From positions 32,906,501-32,970,500 of the forward strand of contig JAIVEN010000006.1 of assembly GCA_026686845.1 (NCBI GenBank): 64,000 nt of DNA. The letters run 5' to 3'. The translations under genes were made by a program, and so were the position numbers. This DNA comes from Adenanthera pavonina (taxonomy: Eukaryota; Streptophyta; Magnoliopsida; Fabales; Fabaceae). Positions 11,961-24,599 of this stretch are shown here, piece by piece. The notes beneath the pieces were generated by a model. It was given only the letters and a program-made list of their open reading frames with translations. It had not been told where the DNA came from and made no database searches. How positions within the stretch are numbered: the first letter of the stretch is position 1; each line of letters opens with the position of its first letter.

Positions 11961-12419
11961 ATATATATATGAATTTGTAAATTCATATTATTTTAATTTA
12001 ATTATGAGTTTGAATTGTTTAAATGCAATTATTTGATAATGACATATTTTTTAAGTCAACTAAATGATGACAAATTATAAATTTCTTTTATTTAATAAAA
12101 AATTCTAAATTAGAATCAATCAACACTACTACAGAATTGGCTTTCTGGAACACACATTCTGAAACGTTTATTAAAAAAACGTGCTTGAAAACCATATGGG
12201 GAACGTGTTAAAGAAAAGCGTGAAAGAAAGTTCGTCTTCGGGAACGCTTTAATAAGAAAGCGTTCCCAAAAATGCCCGTTTAAAAATAATTATGTTTGCG
12301 GAAGGCATTCAGGAACGTTTAGTTAAGTAAACGTTCCTGAATACTAAGTTTATTCAGTAACGTTCCAAGAATCTAAACATTCCTGGACATCTTTTCCCTA
12401 AATTTTAAGACAAAGGCCA

Positions 12420-12975
12420 TCGAATCCAGCTAGGTCACAAGCTGCCCCTTCCTATCGTCTCTTCTCTTCTGGTCATATCTCTCTCCTTTCTTCTTTTGTA
12501 ATCTCGCCGTTGGCATCTTCCATCTCCATTTGCATTCTCCTCATCAAAGATGGAGCCCTATCAAGATTTCAGCCCCTTCCTCCTCTGCTCGACATGAGTT
12601 CGCCTTCCACTAATGATTCAGATTCTTTTCGATTTCGGCCTCCTTTACTTGCAAAGCTTCATCAACTCCACGGCCAAAGACTTGAGTCCCTTCCCACCAC
12701 TTGCAAAACCCCAACTGATGCATTCCATCTTGGCAGAAAACAGGGCTTGCTTGCTTTTTACCTCTGAGCCCTATCACAATTTCAGCCACAGTTCGATTAC
12801 TCCTCTTCTTCTTCCTCTGATATTCTGGAAATCAGAAACAAAGAGCAAGTCACTTATGTTCTAGTGCCTATGGTGGGGAGGTTGGAGGGAAAGACATCAA
12901 ATCTTGATGAGGGTGAGCAAAATGGTGAAGCCTAAGCAAATCCATCACCAGCAGAAGTTGAAGAACGCATTTGGA
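12420..12975 (+). other. exon-like cargo of the 4.5-kb CACTA element
   Basis: This stretch is clearly richer in C and G than its surroundings. It has two overlapping open frames (12510-12767 and 12613-12864) with no recognisable family. Near 12880-12974 an open segment reads GRLEGKTSNLDEGEQ and ends at a good splice donor (GGAAGTAAGT). The pattern suggests the 5' part of a captured or element-borne gene: leader, first exon and donor. A downstream piece near 15290-15380 (FKWRFCQNFLTARAADD) also ends at a donor (GGGTGAGT). I cannot name the source gene. Confidence 0.4.
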
Positions 12976-15900
12976 AGTAAGTCAGTTTAATTTCTTGTTT
13001 ATCTCTATATGCTTGCAGTATATCACAGATATCAATGAACATTTAGGCGTACCTAGTGTTAGTGTTCTTTGCAACATATGTAAGCTAATGTTCAAAATTG
13101 ATCTTTAGAGGCAAATTTGGAAGTTTATTATTGTCGAGTGATTTTGAACTATGTAGCTAAGATAGGAGTCAATTTCTTTTTCCTTTTTTTTCAGAAATAA
13201 ACAAAGGAAAGGAAAGCTCCCTTGCATATGACTAAGAATAAATTAGAAATTTCACATTAATGGCCATTCTAGTTATCGTGACTATGATGCTCTTGATGTC
13301 TCAAAGTTTGGGTTTAGTTAGTTGGATTTGTTTGGTCTATGAGATATATCATAAGCCCAGACTCTTCACCCATTTTGGTACTGATGTTTAGAGAAATTCT
13401 TTACTTGGGTATTTCCAAAAACAGTTAAAATATACATTTACAGAAGTTGATTGATTCAGTTGAGTGAGTACTATTTGTATTCAAGATAAGCTCTTATCTG
13501 ACTTAACCATGTTATTCTGGGGCTTTACTTCTCTACTTAATGCTTTGAGCATAGTTGAATATGCTGGTTTCGGTGAATGTCTGGAAAGGAGAGGAGTTTG
13601 AAAGTTGATTCTGATGCAATATTACTACGAATAGGACTAAATTTTGACAAAAGAACAGGGTTTGAAAATCTTGATTGGCATAAGTTGGAAGAGTTGCTTC
13701 TGCCTTTCAATGTTACAATTTCATTTGAGTCATTGGCATAGAGGATAAGCAAGATACACACTTATAAATATCCAAGAATGTAGAGGGGAGATGCAGATAG
13801 TATATTTTAAGTAACCTATTCACAAATCTGGGAAGAATGTCGTGGAGAGTTTTAGGTAATAGATATCAAGAAAGCTATTCCCATGGTCCTCATTTACTTG
13901 GTACTGATGATTGGTAAACGGAAAAAAATGACATAAAAAAGTTGATTGATAATTTACATTTACAGAAGTCAGTTATCGATAGACTTACTTTCCTTCCATT
14001 AAAGCTGAGATGCCACCTTTGGTTACAGCACATATATAACCAACCATCAATAGTAGGAAGAAAATTCCACCTAAAATTTCTATAATTGATGACCAAAAAT
14101 GGATTAGAGAACGTGGGTCATGGCCTAACAAAATGTTAGACTATTCCATTATTTTTTTTCAGTTATTGTAAATTAACTATATATAATATAAAAATAATTT
14201 ACTAAAAAATAACAAATACACACACTCCTGGTAAAAAAAATCATTTGCAATCATGCAATGGGAAAAAGATAATAATAAGAAGGTATACCTCTCTAACTAG
14301 GTTTGCTTCATAATTAATTTTCTAAACTATGTGTAATTTGTATTTTATTTTGTAATCAAGAATTTTCTCTCGGCTTGCCATAAAAACACCATTTACCTTT
14401 CCTTTTGTTTACACATAAATATAAGAATTATACAATAAGAAACTCTCTATTTTGGTACTCAATATTATCAGCTCAACATTTTATATCGTTTTTTGCATTA
14501 TTCCAAAATTTAATTATAATTTATTTTAATTTTATATTTTTTAAAATTTCAATAAAAATTAATTCAATTGTACTAATCTAAATTTAGGCTTCATTAGTTA
14601 ACGAAAGTGTGTGCTAGTTATGTGTTTAATAAAAAAAAGGTGGAATAAAAGTGTATGTACTATGCATAGAAGCAAACAAACAGAATTAGAGAGAACCAAA
14701 ATATAAATGATATAAGAGAGGGGAAATTATTTTCTATCAATGTAAAATATTGGATAAGAATTTGACAAAAATGATCCACACTATCCATGATTTTGTGTAA
14801 AGTATGTAATCCACACTCCTCCAAAAATCGTGTGCAATTTGGACTCCCACACTAAGTAATCATCCCATCCCACCCACCTGCATCTTACCATCTCCACGAC
14901 CCTATAATTATGTTTTAAACAACTTAAATATGTCATATAATTATGTTTTCTTGTTATGTGAAATAACTTAATAGTTTTTTTGTTGTAAGATGTAGCGAAG
15001 GTGACATATAACTGCATTTTCATGTTATACAAATTAGAATTATTACAAGACTTAGGTCTTGAAATATTTAATTAAATTCAGTCAACTAAATTGATTTATT
15101 TCATTTAAGTCTACATTTGAGAAAATTTGAGGCATCAAATTTAAAGGGAATTGTTTTTGATATTGGGTAATAGAATCTCACAAGGTATGTTAATCTTACA
15201 TTCAAATATGATGAAAATGGTGTTGTATATTTTTATTGTTGTTGTGATGGACCGAACAAGTTTAATTTTTATATTGTAGAATTACTGGAAGTTCCAATTT
15301 TAAGTGGAGATTTTGCCAAAATTTTTTGACTGCTAGAGCTGCAGATGATATGTTATTCTTGGCATCACGTAGTGTTGGGTGAGTCATTTATTAAATTTCC
15401 AATTATGAACACCTTCAATGTGGAATATGCTTAGAATTTGTTAATGCAAGATTTAAATTTACATATGAATCCTTTGACTGCAACAATATTTTACATGGAT
15501 TCCAAGCATGCAGAAGCCCATAGGGAAGTTATTTAATCTATATGCATATATATGCTTTATTTCTTTTTTATTATGCGTTTATATTTTCTTGTGTCATTAT
15601 ATTTTAATTAGTTTTTATTACTAATTATTCTTGTTAGAGCATTGAACATTTTTTGAGGAAGCTGTGGATTGTGGATACAAACTAAAGAGAGATCCTACAA
15701 ATGGACAACAATACAAGTATTGACATATTTAAATTTAAGCAATTATAGTGAATATTTTTATTGCATGCATAAATTGATATGATTTTATTGTTCTTTTAGT
15801 GCCCATTCCAACTAGATGAAATTTACTATGGATATTAAATTATGAAATTTATGAAAGATGTCATTACACACGGCCAATCCATCATCCCTGACACTATGTG

Positions 15901-16310
15901 TACTTTCACTCTATTGTATATTGCATAATTTTTTAAATTATACCAAATTCATTTAACTTATTGTGTGTGATACTTTATTTTGCAGAATTTTTCTGACACA
16001 TATTATGCTTCCTACTCCAAAGACATACAAGAAAAGTCATAGAAGAATGAGTAAAGTATATATTAAAAGAATGTAACTTATAGATTGTTTATAATATTTG
16101 AGATATTGTTTAAAGCTAATTTGTGGCTTAGAAATATTTTTTGGTGACAATTAGACATTTGTAAGTTAATATTAATAGATAAGTAATGGATATAAACTTT
16201 TTTTGGAAAAAGTATGTACTTTTTAATTTCTATACATATCTAATGAAATTCTCACAATGGTTAAATTATTATTTGCTTTTGTATTGTCAAATTGTTGGAA
16301 TGGTTGTTGA
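12976..16310. other. inside of the 4.5-kb CACTA element, no intact gene
   Basis: Mostly AT-rich intron-like DNA with scattered short open pieces (near 15290-15380 and 15650-15720). No recognised protein domain. Short minus-strand frames at 13537-13761, 13890-14096 and 14781-15032 show no family features and are probably chance. Confidence 0.4.
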
Positions 16311-16999
16311 AACAGGGATTGCCACAAAAAAATAGGAAATTTTATGGGTTAAGAAAATAATAATAAAGATTCGGGAACGTTTCCCCATTGAAAGCGTGCC
16401 CAAATACTAATATTCGGTCACGCTTTCCTTTTAGAAACGTTCCCGAAAACTAGTGTTTGGGCTCCTCTCCACTAATCAAGCGTGTCACAAAACTGGCATT
16501 CTGGAACGATTCCTTTAAAAAGTGAAGCGTTCCCCAATTTTTCCGGAACGGTCACATATGGAATGCTTCAAAAACGTTCCAAAAACCAAAAATTAAACGT
16601 CCCGGAAGCCCATTTCTGTAGTAGTGCAACTAGAAAATAAAATAAGTTTTAAAAATTATAAATTAAAATTTGTAAATTAAAATCAATTAAGTAAAAAATT
16701 TAAAGAACTAAATAAAATAAAATGTACATAAAAATCCACAATCCACAAATATTCATAAAGTATCTAAAAATCTGCTGCTAAATCTCAAACTGATCTGAGC
16801 ATGCCTACTCCTCAGAATCCGGCTGGTCCTTATGCTTCTAAGGCTGTGATACAAAATAAGCCAAATAAGGACCAAGTGCGTGACCACTAGAAGACAACTG
16901 GAAAAGCGGTATGATAATCTACATGATCTGAATAGTTGGGGGCACCACTAGGGAAGAGCTGCCCGACTATCTAATGGACGGACATAGCAACAGCCTGTG

Positions 17000-18960
17000 A
17001 CGCAGCAATGGAGGCGGCCTGCTGCACCATCTGCAGGCACTTGTGCCTGCAGCTCCTGATACTAGTTCTGCATAGTGTCAAGCATCTGATACATCTCATC
17101 ATACAATGGCATGATAGGTGGTAGTGCAGATGTAGAGGATTGTGAAGTAGAGGATGCCTACCCGCATGTGTTCTTGAAGCTGCCTAGAATCTGAGTTGGT
17201 GTGACACATTGACCCAGCCCTCTAGGACGGAGCTATACCCAATGTTTCATAACATAAAAATCTTCAATTATTATATCTGTAATAAACTTTTCAGCAATCT
17301 CTTTCTCAATATAAACAACCATGTAATTAGTGAGAGACTCATCTTTGTTGTGAAGTCTTATCTTAACAATTTTCATAGTTGAAAAAGCCCACTCAATAGG
17401 AAAGTGAAAATATAGGATAAAGTGAGAGAGAGAGAAATGTAAAGGCTAATTTTTTTTTGGGCCTTAAGAAAAGTAAAGGACAATTAGAATTTAGAAAATA
17501 TTAAAAAAGTAGAAAAAATTAAATGAGAGGGGGAAATTAGTATTTAGTAAGATAACATAGAGTATAAATTTAGTAACTAAGATATATCTAAAATACCAGA
17601 TATTTTAAAAAAATATAGAGTGTTGACTTTTTTTATTTTTTACTTATTTTTAGAATAAAATATAAAACTTTGAGGGGACCATACATACATAAACTTTTAC
17701 ATAATATAAAAATTTGATACAAAAATATACATTATACTAAATAAAAATTGAAAAGTTGGGAGAACCATGGCTCCCCCATGTCCCCCTTTCCCTCCATCTT
17801 TGCCAGCCCTCGAACCCTCCTTAGGTGCTTTGGCACTCTAAAAGCTACCTGTAGGTGCTGCACACCATTCTTAACTGCCCCATAAACTAACCCCTATGAC
17901 TCTATAATCTCTGCAGCCCGCATACAAATATTGTTTTGTTCAAATCAAAATGATTTATTAAATCAAGGTTATTAAAGTAATATAAATTTGATAAAATTTA
18001 TAAATTAAAGTACTTACAATAATTTTCTGTGTGGCCCCACTGATTGCACTACCATCTTTGTGCGTGTGGATATGAATCCAGAGATCTCTCAGTGGAACTT
18101 GGCCTGCTATTGTGCCTCCTCCAAATATTTTGAGTATAAATGTAAAAAAAGTTAATTTTACTACGAACATAAAATTTTATAAATTTTAATTTATACCATT
18201 TCATGCTAGGTTCATGCAAAGGTCTTCGAACTAGTGGTGTGAACAATAGTTTGCCTTGCTCTATTCTTTCTATTCTGGGCCGCCACTGCCTGTATATATT
18301 ATTAGCAGACATTAAAAAAATGCAAGTTGTATGGTTTGCTAACATATAACTTTCAAAATTAATTTAAATTAATGTCAACAAAATTAAAGCATAATTGATG
18401 CACCTTGCTCATCCTCAGGGTCATAAATCCCTCCTAATCAACAGTATTTCTGACACTCTCTAGCCTTGCTACAATGACCTTCCCCACGATCAAGTTACCA
18501 CTCCTATTTGCCTTGTGGTACTACTTGTTCTGTGTATTCTTCCAGGACAAGCTTGTCTTCTGTAAACAATAGGGCTTGTGTTGCTCAATCACATTGAACT
18601 TGGACTACATATTGAAAAAATTAAAGTTAATAATATTAATGTAACATGAGTTGAAATAAAAATATAACAAAAATGAGAAGATTTTAATTAACTTCAATAC
18701 CTGGATATTGTTTGAGAAATGTAGAGTCTTATGCTCCATAGGCACCTTCTTCCAATCACGATGATATATGAAGAATATATCATAATTTCGACCCAAGATG
18801 ACCAAAAACTAATTCAGTAGTCCACCTCCTTCATCGACCGGCTGCACATTGTTTGTCTTCTCACTATAGGCCATGACAATTCACTGGCCTGCTGGGAGGT
18901 TCCAGACGTCTTGCTCCATCATCCTCCTGGTGGTGTGTTGGCCAAAAGTATCTGAAAAAA
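17000..18960 (-). pseudogene. second CACTA gene (Transposase_24/TNP1-like), broken
   Basis: Minus-strand pieces follow the order seen in the second gene of plant CACTA elements: LVILGRNYDIFFIYHRDWKK (about 18810-18740), VIEQHKPYCLQKTSLSWKN (about 18595-18530), RQWRPRIERIEQGKLLF near 18260, LRDLWIHIHTHKDGSAISGA near 18060, then RPRGLGQCVTPTQILGSF near 17200 and a Gln/Leu-rich tail to about 17000. Stops and small gaps break it, and a hAT fragment separates the last two parts. It lies downstream of the Tnp2 gene on the same strand, as is usual. The assignment rests on motif order, not a search. Confidence 0.6.
17233..17402 (-). pseudogene. hAT transposase C-terminal dimerisation domain fragment
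   Basis: One open minus-strand frame reads PIEWAFSTMKIVKIRLHNKD, then NYMVVYIEKEIAEKFITDII, and ends EDFYVMKHWV before TAG. This matches the end of plant hAT transposases (ERAFSAMK..K..LRN.M.D..L.D..V.YIE). It cannot be part of a CACTA protein and sits between two pieces of the second CACTA gene. It is therefore either an insertion or a capture. Neither hAT ends nor an 8-bp duplication could be found around it; 17403-17815 is non-coding AT-rich DNA that may belong to the same insertion. Confidence 0.75.
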
Positions 18961-19019
18961 TAGAATTTTTAAAAGAATTCTAAACATTTAAAATAATAAG
19001 TAAGATAATTAAATATAAA

Positions 19020-19609
19020 AATACAATACTTACGCTCAATATCAATGTTCCACCCCCTCCTCTACTGTGTTGGGGCATGGTCAATGTTGCCTCGCTCATG
19101 GGTAACGTCTTCATCTAGGAAGTCTATTGCATCTTGGAGGGGCATGTCAAGGAAAACATCGTCCATCAGTCCCTCATCATCATGCTCCTGGGAGCTGGGC
19201 TGTTGGGAAGTGCTATGATGCTGGAAGGTGCTAAGGAAGGAGGTGTTGGGCTATTAGGAGGATATAGGGTGCTAGGAGTCATGGGGCTGCTGACTATGAC
19301 TCATCTTCATGATATCTAAAATGTAACAAAATAAATTATACTGTTACATTTCAAAGCAAATAATGAAAAGACAATAAAAAATTTCAAAAAATCACAAAAT
19401 AAATTATATTATTAAATTTCAAAGCAAATAATGAAAAGACAACAAAAAATTCAAAAAATCACAAAATAAATTATATTATTAAATTTCAAATCAAATAATG
19501 AAAACATAACAAACAAAATTTAAAAATCACAAATAAGGAAATATAACCTCGCTAAGATTAAAGTTTCATCTCCTTCCAAAAATATTGAATCTAAGTTATT
19601 TGATTCGAT
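19020..19609. other. spacer between the two CACTA genes
   Basis: It contains an AT-rich region with a 55-60-bp segment repeated about three times between 19320 and 19520 (ACAAAATAAATTATA, then TTCAAAGCAAATAATGAAAA). On the minus strand, 19319-19080 is an open acidic piece (GLMDDVFLDMPLQDAIDFLD) that is probably the N-terminal part of the second CACTA gene. No other gene seen. Confidence 0.45.
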
Positions 19610-21044
19610 CTATTCGTACTCATAGATTGTAGCAGTTTCATCCCCCATGTCATACAAGTCACAAGGCTTGACATGTACAGCCATGTTCCAATCCTTATTT
19701 CTCTCGTCTTCTACATAGTAAACTTGTTGTGCATCAGATGTGAGTATATATGACTCATTGTCTTCATGTTCACCAGAGTGAATCAATAGAAAGAAATTAA
19801 CTAACATGATGTCGATGTCATCATTAAGAATGCCACATGCAGTCGTTGTATTTGCCCAGATGCATTTGAACAGAACCATTGTGAATTGACTACTGTAATT
19901 TAGTTCAATTATATCCACAACCTTCCTTGCCATAATATGGCACACCTCCAAATTGCATATCACTGTCACTATTGCTTGCATAACTTCTTTTCCCAAATGT
20001 GCCAAATACCCCATAATTTTGAGTTTGCAACCCTCCATCACGTCTTACGTGATGAATTTGAACCCATTGACATTATATGCAGTGAACCTCCTAGCACAAT
20101 TGATTGGCCCTACAGCAAGCAATTTGAATTCAATTGAGTGAGAAGCAGTATGGTCATTCCCTATTCATTTGGAAAACCACTGCACAAACTCTCTGAGGAC
20201 TCTCTTATCCACTTTTACAGATGATCTGCGACTTCACAATTGACACTTCACAACACTTTTGAATTCCTTACATGAATGATACAAATTAAATTAAAAATAT
20301 ACACACACATATAAATAAATAGATTTTTCCAACTGATAGTACTCACTGAAGGAATGAATCAATTTGTTTACAATTTGTTAGCACATGTCGATGAGCTTGC
20401 AACTTCTCTTTCGCTGTTAGCATGAAATACTCATAGCCTTCGACTACTTTGCAAACTAGAGGGATTAAAGAGGCTGGCATAGAAGACCTCTCATCATGGT
20501 AGTCATCAACACGTAAAGGATGATTGAACACAATCTCAACACCCTCAAAATAACTTGAATAAAATGTTAGGGCCTTATCACCTAAATATCCTTTAGTGAT
20601 CGAACCTTCTGGCCATGCCTTATTTCGTATGTACAACTTTAATTTTCCTGAAAATCTATCAATCAATGAGAATCAATCTCAATATTAAATTTGGCAATAA
20701 TAAGAATGATTAATCAATTACCTTTCTATAGGGTACATCCATCGATATTGCATTGGACTTGCAATCCTTGCTTTTCCATCTAGATGTACAGTCAAATGAA
20801 CCATGACTATGAAAAACATAAGAGGAAATATCATTTCCAAATGACAAAGAGTGAGAACGATCTTGTTTTATAGTTGGTCAAGCTCATTGATGCTTAATAC
20901 TTTACTGCACAACTTCCTAAAGAATGAACACAAATCAACTAGCACGATGGCTACTTCTTTAGGCAAAGTATTTCTCACAATCAAAGGTAATAGCTACTAC
21001 ATCAAAATATGTGAGTCATGACTCTTAAGTCCTCCAATCTTTTG

Positions 21045-22694
21045 TGTTAGCAATCCCATGTTATGATGATAACAAAACTGGAGAAGAAGTTGTTTTGTAG
21101 GAATATTTGGTTTATAGACTAAATATAAAGAAGTTCACAAGTCAAGATTTTTCAAGACTAGATTCTTTAGTTAAATAACGTAAGTGATTGAATTTATAAG
21201 AAAATGAACCTTGAATAATCTTTCTTTCTTTTTAATCTCAAAATTTAATATTTTGGAAGATTTCAAAGTTCAGTAGTAGCCTCGTGTCCAATCTATTGAA
21301 ATCCATTATACGTAATTGATTATCCTTGTCTATGTAATCAGTTATATAAGCCTTGTTGTCCAGTTACATGCTCTCTTGTTGATCTATCGATTACCCCCTC
21401 CAAACAATTGTTTCTTACTTCTGATAGTTACATTATTTCAGCGCTCTAATCGATTATATGTCAATATAACCGATTATATCACTAATCTCTTCTGTCCAGT
21501 TTAATCCCTATATGATATAATTGATTACCTTACTCAAAGGAATCGATTATCAATCTTTAATTCTTTTGGATACATTTCAGTTCTGCGCACTAATCAATTA
21601 CGCTCAAATCTAATCGATTATATTACCTCATATAACTTGTTACTTTCATATATAATCGATTATAATTCACCAATGAGATTGCAAGCACTCTGTTTAAAAT
21701 CTAACGTACTACTCTTAAAGTCCTAATTGATTAGCTTGTGCTTTCATTTAAAAATTTCCCTAACCTAATCTATTATATCTAAAATAAATCGATTATCTTC
21801 TGTTTCCTTTTTGTTTTCCTCTATGATAATCGATTTTCTTTACCAATACAATCGGTTACTTCTTCATAATCCCTAGATACATTGATCTTGTCATTCTTTC
21901 CTTTTGGGCAAGCTAGAAAATGAACTTAATCTCTTCCTTTATATTAAAAATCTTTTCTTCTAGTTTAAATAATCATTTTAATTTATAGTAAAACACGTTA
22001 CAATGAGAATACATACTTAGTATAATTGATTACTTTTTCCTTATAATTGCCTAATCTGAGTAGGTGAGCAATAAATGCACCCTCAATGGTCAATTAATCT
22101 CCAAGTAATGGCGAATTAATTGTGGCTAACGGCTAATTAATAAATTTCACCTATAAATAGTGGTTTATTTATGCATAAAAGAACAAGAGAGCATTCTGAA
22201 ATCTTTAATACTATTATTTGCTGTTCTTAGTCATAAATATGCTCAATCACATCGGTACTTCAGTTGTATGATATTTACCTCTTTGTGTGAGAATAATTTA
22301 TTGAAAAGCATTCAGCTTTACTCTCTTATCATTTTGAGTGGACTCAAGATAGAGGGTATCTTGAGTAGGCTATAAAATTATCCCTTGTACGCAGAGTTTT
22401 TTATCGTAAAAAATAAAGCATTGTACTGAGGCTACCAAATGCCCGTTCAAAACTTGTGGAGATAGTGAAAATCTCAAGTGGTGACATGGGGATTGGAGGT
22501 AAGCCAAGTGGTGTAGGTTGAACCAGGATCAATCTCTTGTGTCTTCTCTATTTGCATTATTTATTTCTCTACACCTTACATACTTTGTTTATCCCTTTTT
22601 TACCCACTTTACTATTTTATTTATTTCTTTAAGTTGGGTGAAAAATTTCAGATCACCCAATTCACCCCCTCTTGGGTGTTCAGCTTTATTAACA
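21045..22694 (+). mobile_element. solo LTR, 1650 bp, TSD TTTTG
   Basis: It starts TGTTAGC and ends TTAACA, the usual TG...CA ends. A 5-bp duplication TTTTG lies at 21040-21044 and 22695-22699. It splits the Tnp2 frame: deleting the LTR plus one duplication rejoins the frame without a gap. On the plus strand it has a promoter-like TATAAATAG at 22152 and an AATAAAGC signal near 22420. Near the 3' end is TCACCCAATTCACCCCCTC, a phrase I associate with plant LTR retrotransposons. No internal region or second LTR is present, so it is the product of LTR-LTR recombination. Confidence 0.92.
21300..22035. repeat. dispersed palindromic TAATCGATTA motifs in the solo LTR
   Basis: About fifteen copies of ATAATCGATTAT or one-base variants occur at irregular spacing, for example near 21313, 21386, 21460, 21473, 21520, 21541, 21590, 21610, 21655, 21724, 21765, 21788, 21829, 21851 and 22023. 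They stop upstream of the TATA box at 22152, so they lie in the U3 promoter part of the LTR. Confidence 0.8.
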
Positions 22695-24599
22695 TTTTGT
22701 GCTATCAAGTTAATGAATCTGGCAATATTACTAGAATATCCATCTGAAACAATAATCTTCTTCAATGTTCTAAGAAATATTTCCTTATTATCTTTAGTTA
22801 CAGTGAATATTGTCAGTTGATACTTTCCATTCTCATCCGTCCATAGCTTTTGACGAATGCCCATTGTTTGTAAATCTTTCCGAGTGGATGAGTGATCCTT
22901 ACATTTTCTAGCTTCATTTAGCAATGTGAAGAACAGATTGTCACAAACATTCTTCTTAATGTGCATAACATCAAGACTATGAAGAAACATGTTAGAAATC
23001 CAATAAGGAAGATTAAAGAATATACTTTTCTTTTGCCACTGCATCGGGTCACCATTAGTTTGTGTTTGAGGTCTCCTTCGCGTCCCTTTACCCTCATTAT
23101 CTTTTTCAAAGACAACATTAATATTTTTTAACTACCTTAATATTTCTAAACCAAATAGAATAGCAAGAGGATCATTTCTCTCCTGTTTCCCATTGAAGCA
23201 ATTTCCACACAATTTGAATTTGTGTGTACCATTTAAGAAATGATGATGCCCCATAAAACACCATTTGCGACTATGAGGAAGACGAAAGGGTTCTTAGTCA
23301 AAGTTGCATGATGGACGAGCTAAGGCAATGTGAATTTTCCACCCAAACAATGTTCCAAGGCCAATAAAATCATTAATAGTCCATATAAGTGCTGCATGCA
23401 AATTGAATGTCTTCTTTTCATGAGAATCATAAGTCTCAGCCCCAACATTCCACAAGTCCAACAATTCATGAATTAATGGTTGCAAATAAACATTGATATC
23501 ATTGCTCAGTGCTCTTCTTCCTGGGATTATTATCGACAAGATAAATGAACTCTATTTCATGGATAACAATGGTGGAAGATTACAAGGTATCAACATGAGT
23601 AGCCAAATACTATAACTTGTACTTAAATTACCAAACGGATTGAAACCGCTAGTTGCCAAAGCTAGATGCACACTTCTTGGATCTGTAGCAAATTATAGAT
23701 ACTGACGATCAAAAAATTCCCATGCTTCAAAGTCTCCCAGATGCTTTAATAGACCATTAGTATTCTTTTCATTATCAAGCCACCTCAAGAGCTTTGTAGT
23801 CTTCGATGACATAAAAAATCTCTGCAAACATGGCTTCAAAGGAAGATACCTCAGAATTTTAATAGCTTTCTTCTTTTGCTTCTTCTTGCCCTTTTTCACC
23901 TGCTGCCATCTAGAAATGCATTGCATTTTTTACAAACTTCTCTGTCTGTATCATCTCCCCAATACAACATGGAGTCATTTCGACAAGCATCAATTTTCTC
24001 ATAATTTAGCCCTAACTTGGTTATTGTCTTCTTTGACTCATAATATGAAGCTGGAATTTCTACATGACTAAATGCATCCCCCACTAATTCTTGTACCATT
24101 GACATTGTCTTATTGGTCATCCCATATAAACACTTGATGTGATAAAGTCTCACCAAGAATGATAATTTCGTGTATTTATTGCATCCTTGACACAACAGTT
24201 TCTCTCCATCACACATTAATTCATAAAAATCTCGAGCTTCCTGATTCATTTAAGCCATACATGATTGATTTGGACCATCTATTGCTTTGGAAAAGATGTT
24301 GTCATCATGCACTCCAAAAGCATCACGAACAACTACATTTATCGAATCCTCCCTATCAATTTCCACACCTACTTGTGATTGCACAGCGAAATTGTTGGCA
24401 TGGTCGAGCATCTCATGAGTTTCCCCGTGCATTAACCAAATTGTATAACTGAGTGGAAATGGCTTCATGATTAGATGATCTCTCACTATTGCTCTCTTGT
24501 GATACTTTTTGAAATTACATTTTGGGCGGGGACGAGGAATTTTCCCTCCCTCACCTTCACGAGCCATAGCAAAATCTAAAAACAATTCTAAACCCTATA

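Larger units (their letters stand above)
12124..16626. mobile_element. non-autonomous CACTA element, 4503 bp, TSD CAA
   Basis: It starts CACTACTACAGAATTGG and ends with CCATTTCTGTAGTAGTG, which are inverted repeats. A 3-bp duplication CAA flanks it at 12121-12123 and 16627-16629, exactly as expected for CACTA insertion. Subterminal repeats are GGAACGTTT/AAACGTTCC words, some as palindromes (GGGAACGC then AAGCGTTCCC near 12240-12270). It has no transposase and must have been moved in trans. Because its repeats differ from the host element's GTAGTGGTTAT repeats, it belongs to a different CACTA family. The inside (12420-16310) contains exon-like, GC-richer patches. Confidence 0.92.
19610..24585 (-). 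pseudogene. CACTA Tnp2 transposase pseudogene with DUF4218 and DUF4216 regions
   Basis: Read on the minus strand: a transposase-associated domain (CNFKKYHKRAIVRDHL, then SYTIWLMHGE; 24540-24400); the Tnp2 body (LVRLYHIKCLYGMTNKTMSM, then ASYYESKKTITKLGLNYEKI and CRNDSMLYW, 24170-23970; LRYLPLKPCLQRFFMSSKT near 23840; ALSNDINVYLQPLIHELLDL and ALIWTINDF, 23520-23350; LDVMHIKKNVCDNLFFTLLN, 22980-22910); after a solo LTR, GGLKSHDSHILM, CSFFRKLCSK and QYRWMYPIE (21035-20740); a DUF4218-like piece (20666-20343); and a DUF4216-like piece (NFFLLIHSGEHEDNESYILT, QQVYYVEDERNKDWN, 19800-19610). A stop after SCMA near 24250, other stops, and the LTR kill it. In this family the protein cuts and joins the transposon ends. 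Confidence 0.88.

Noticed and set aside
22518..22820. Plus-strand 100-codon frame and the fused minus-strand frame at 22589-23044
   Set aside because: Both run across the border between the solo LTR and the Tnp2 pseudogene, so they are chance fusions.
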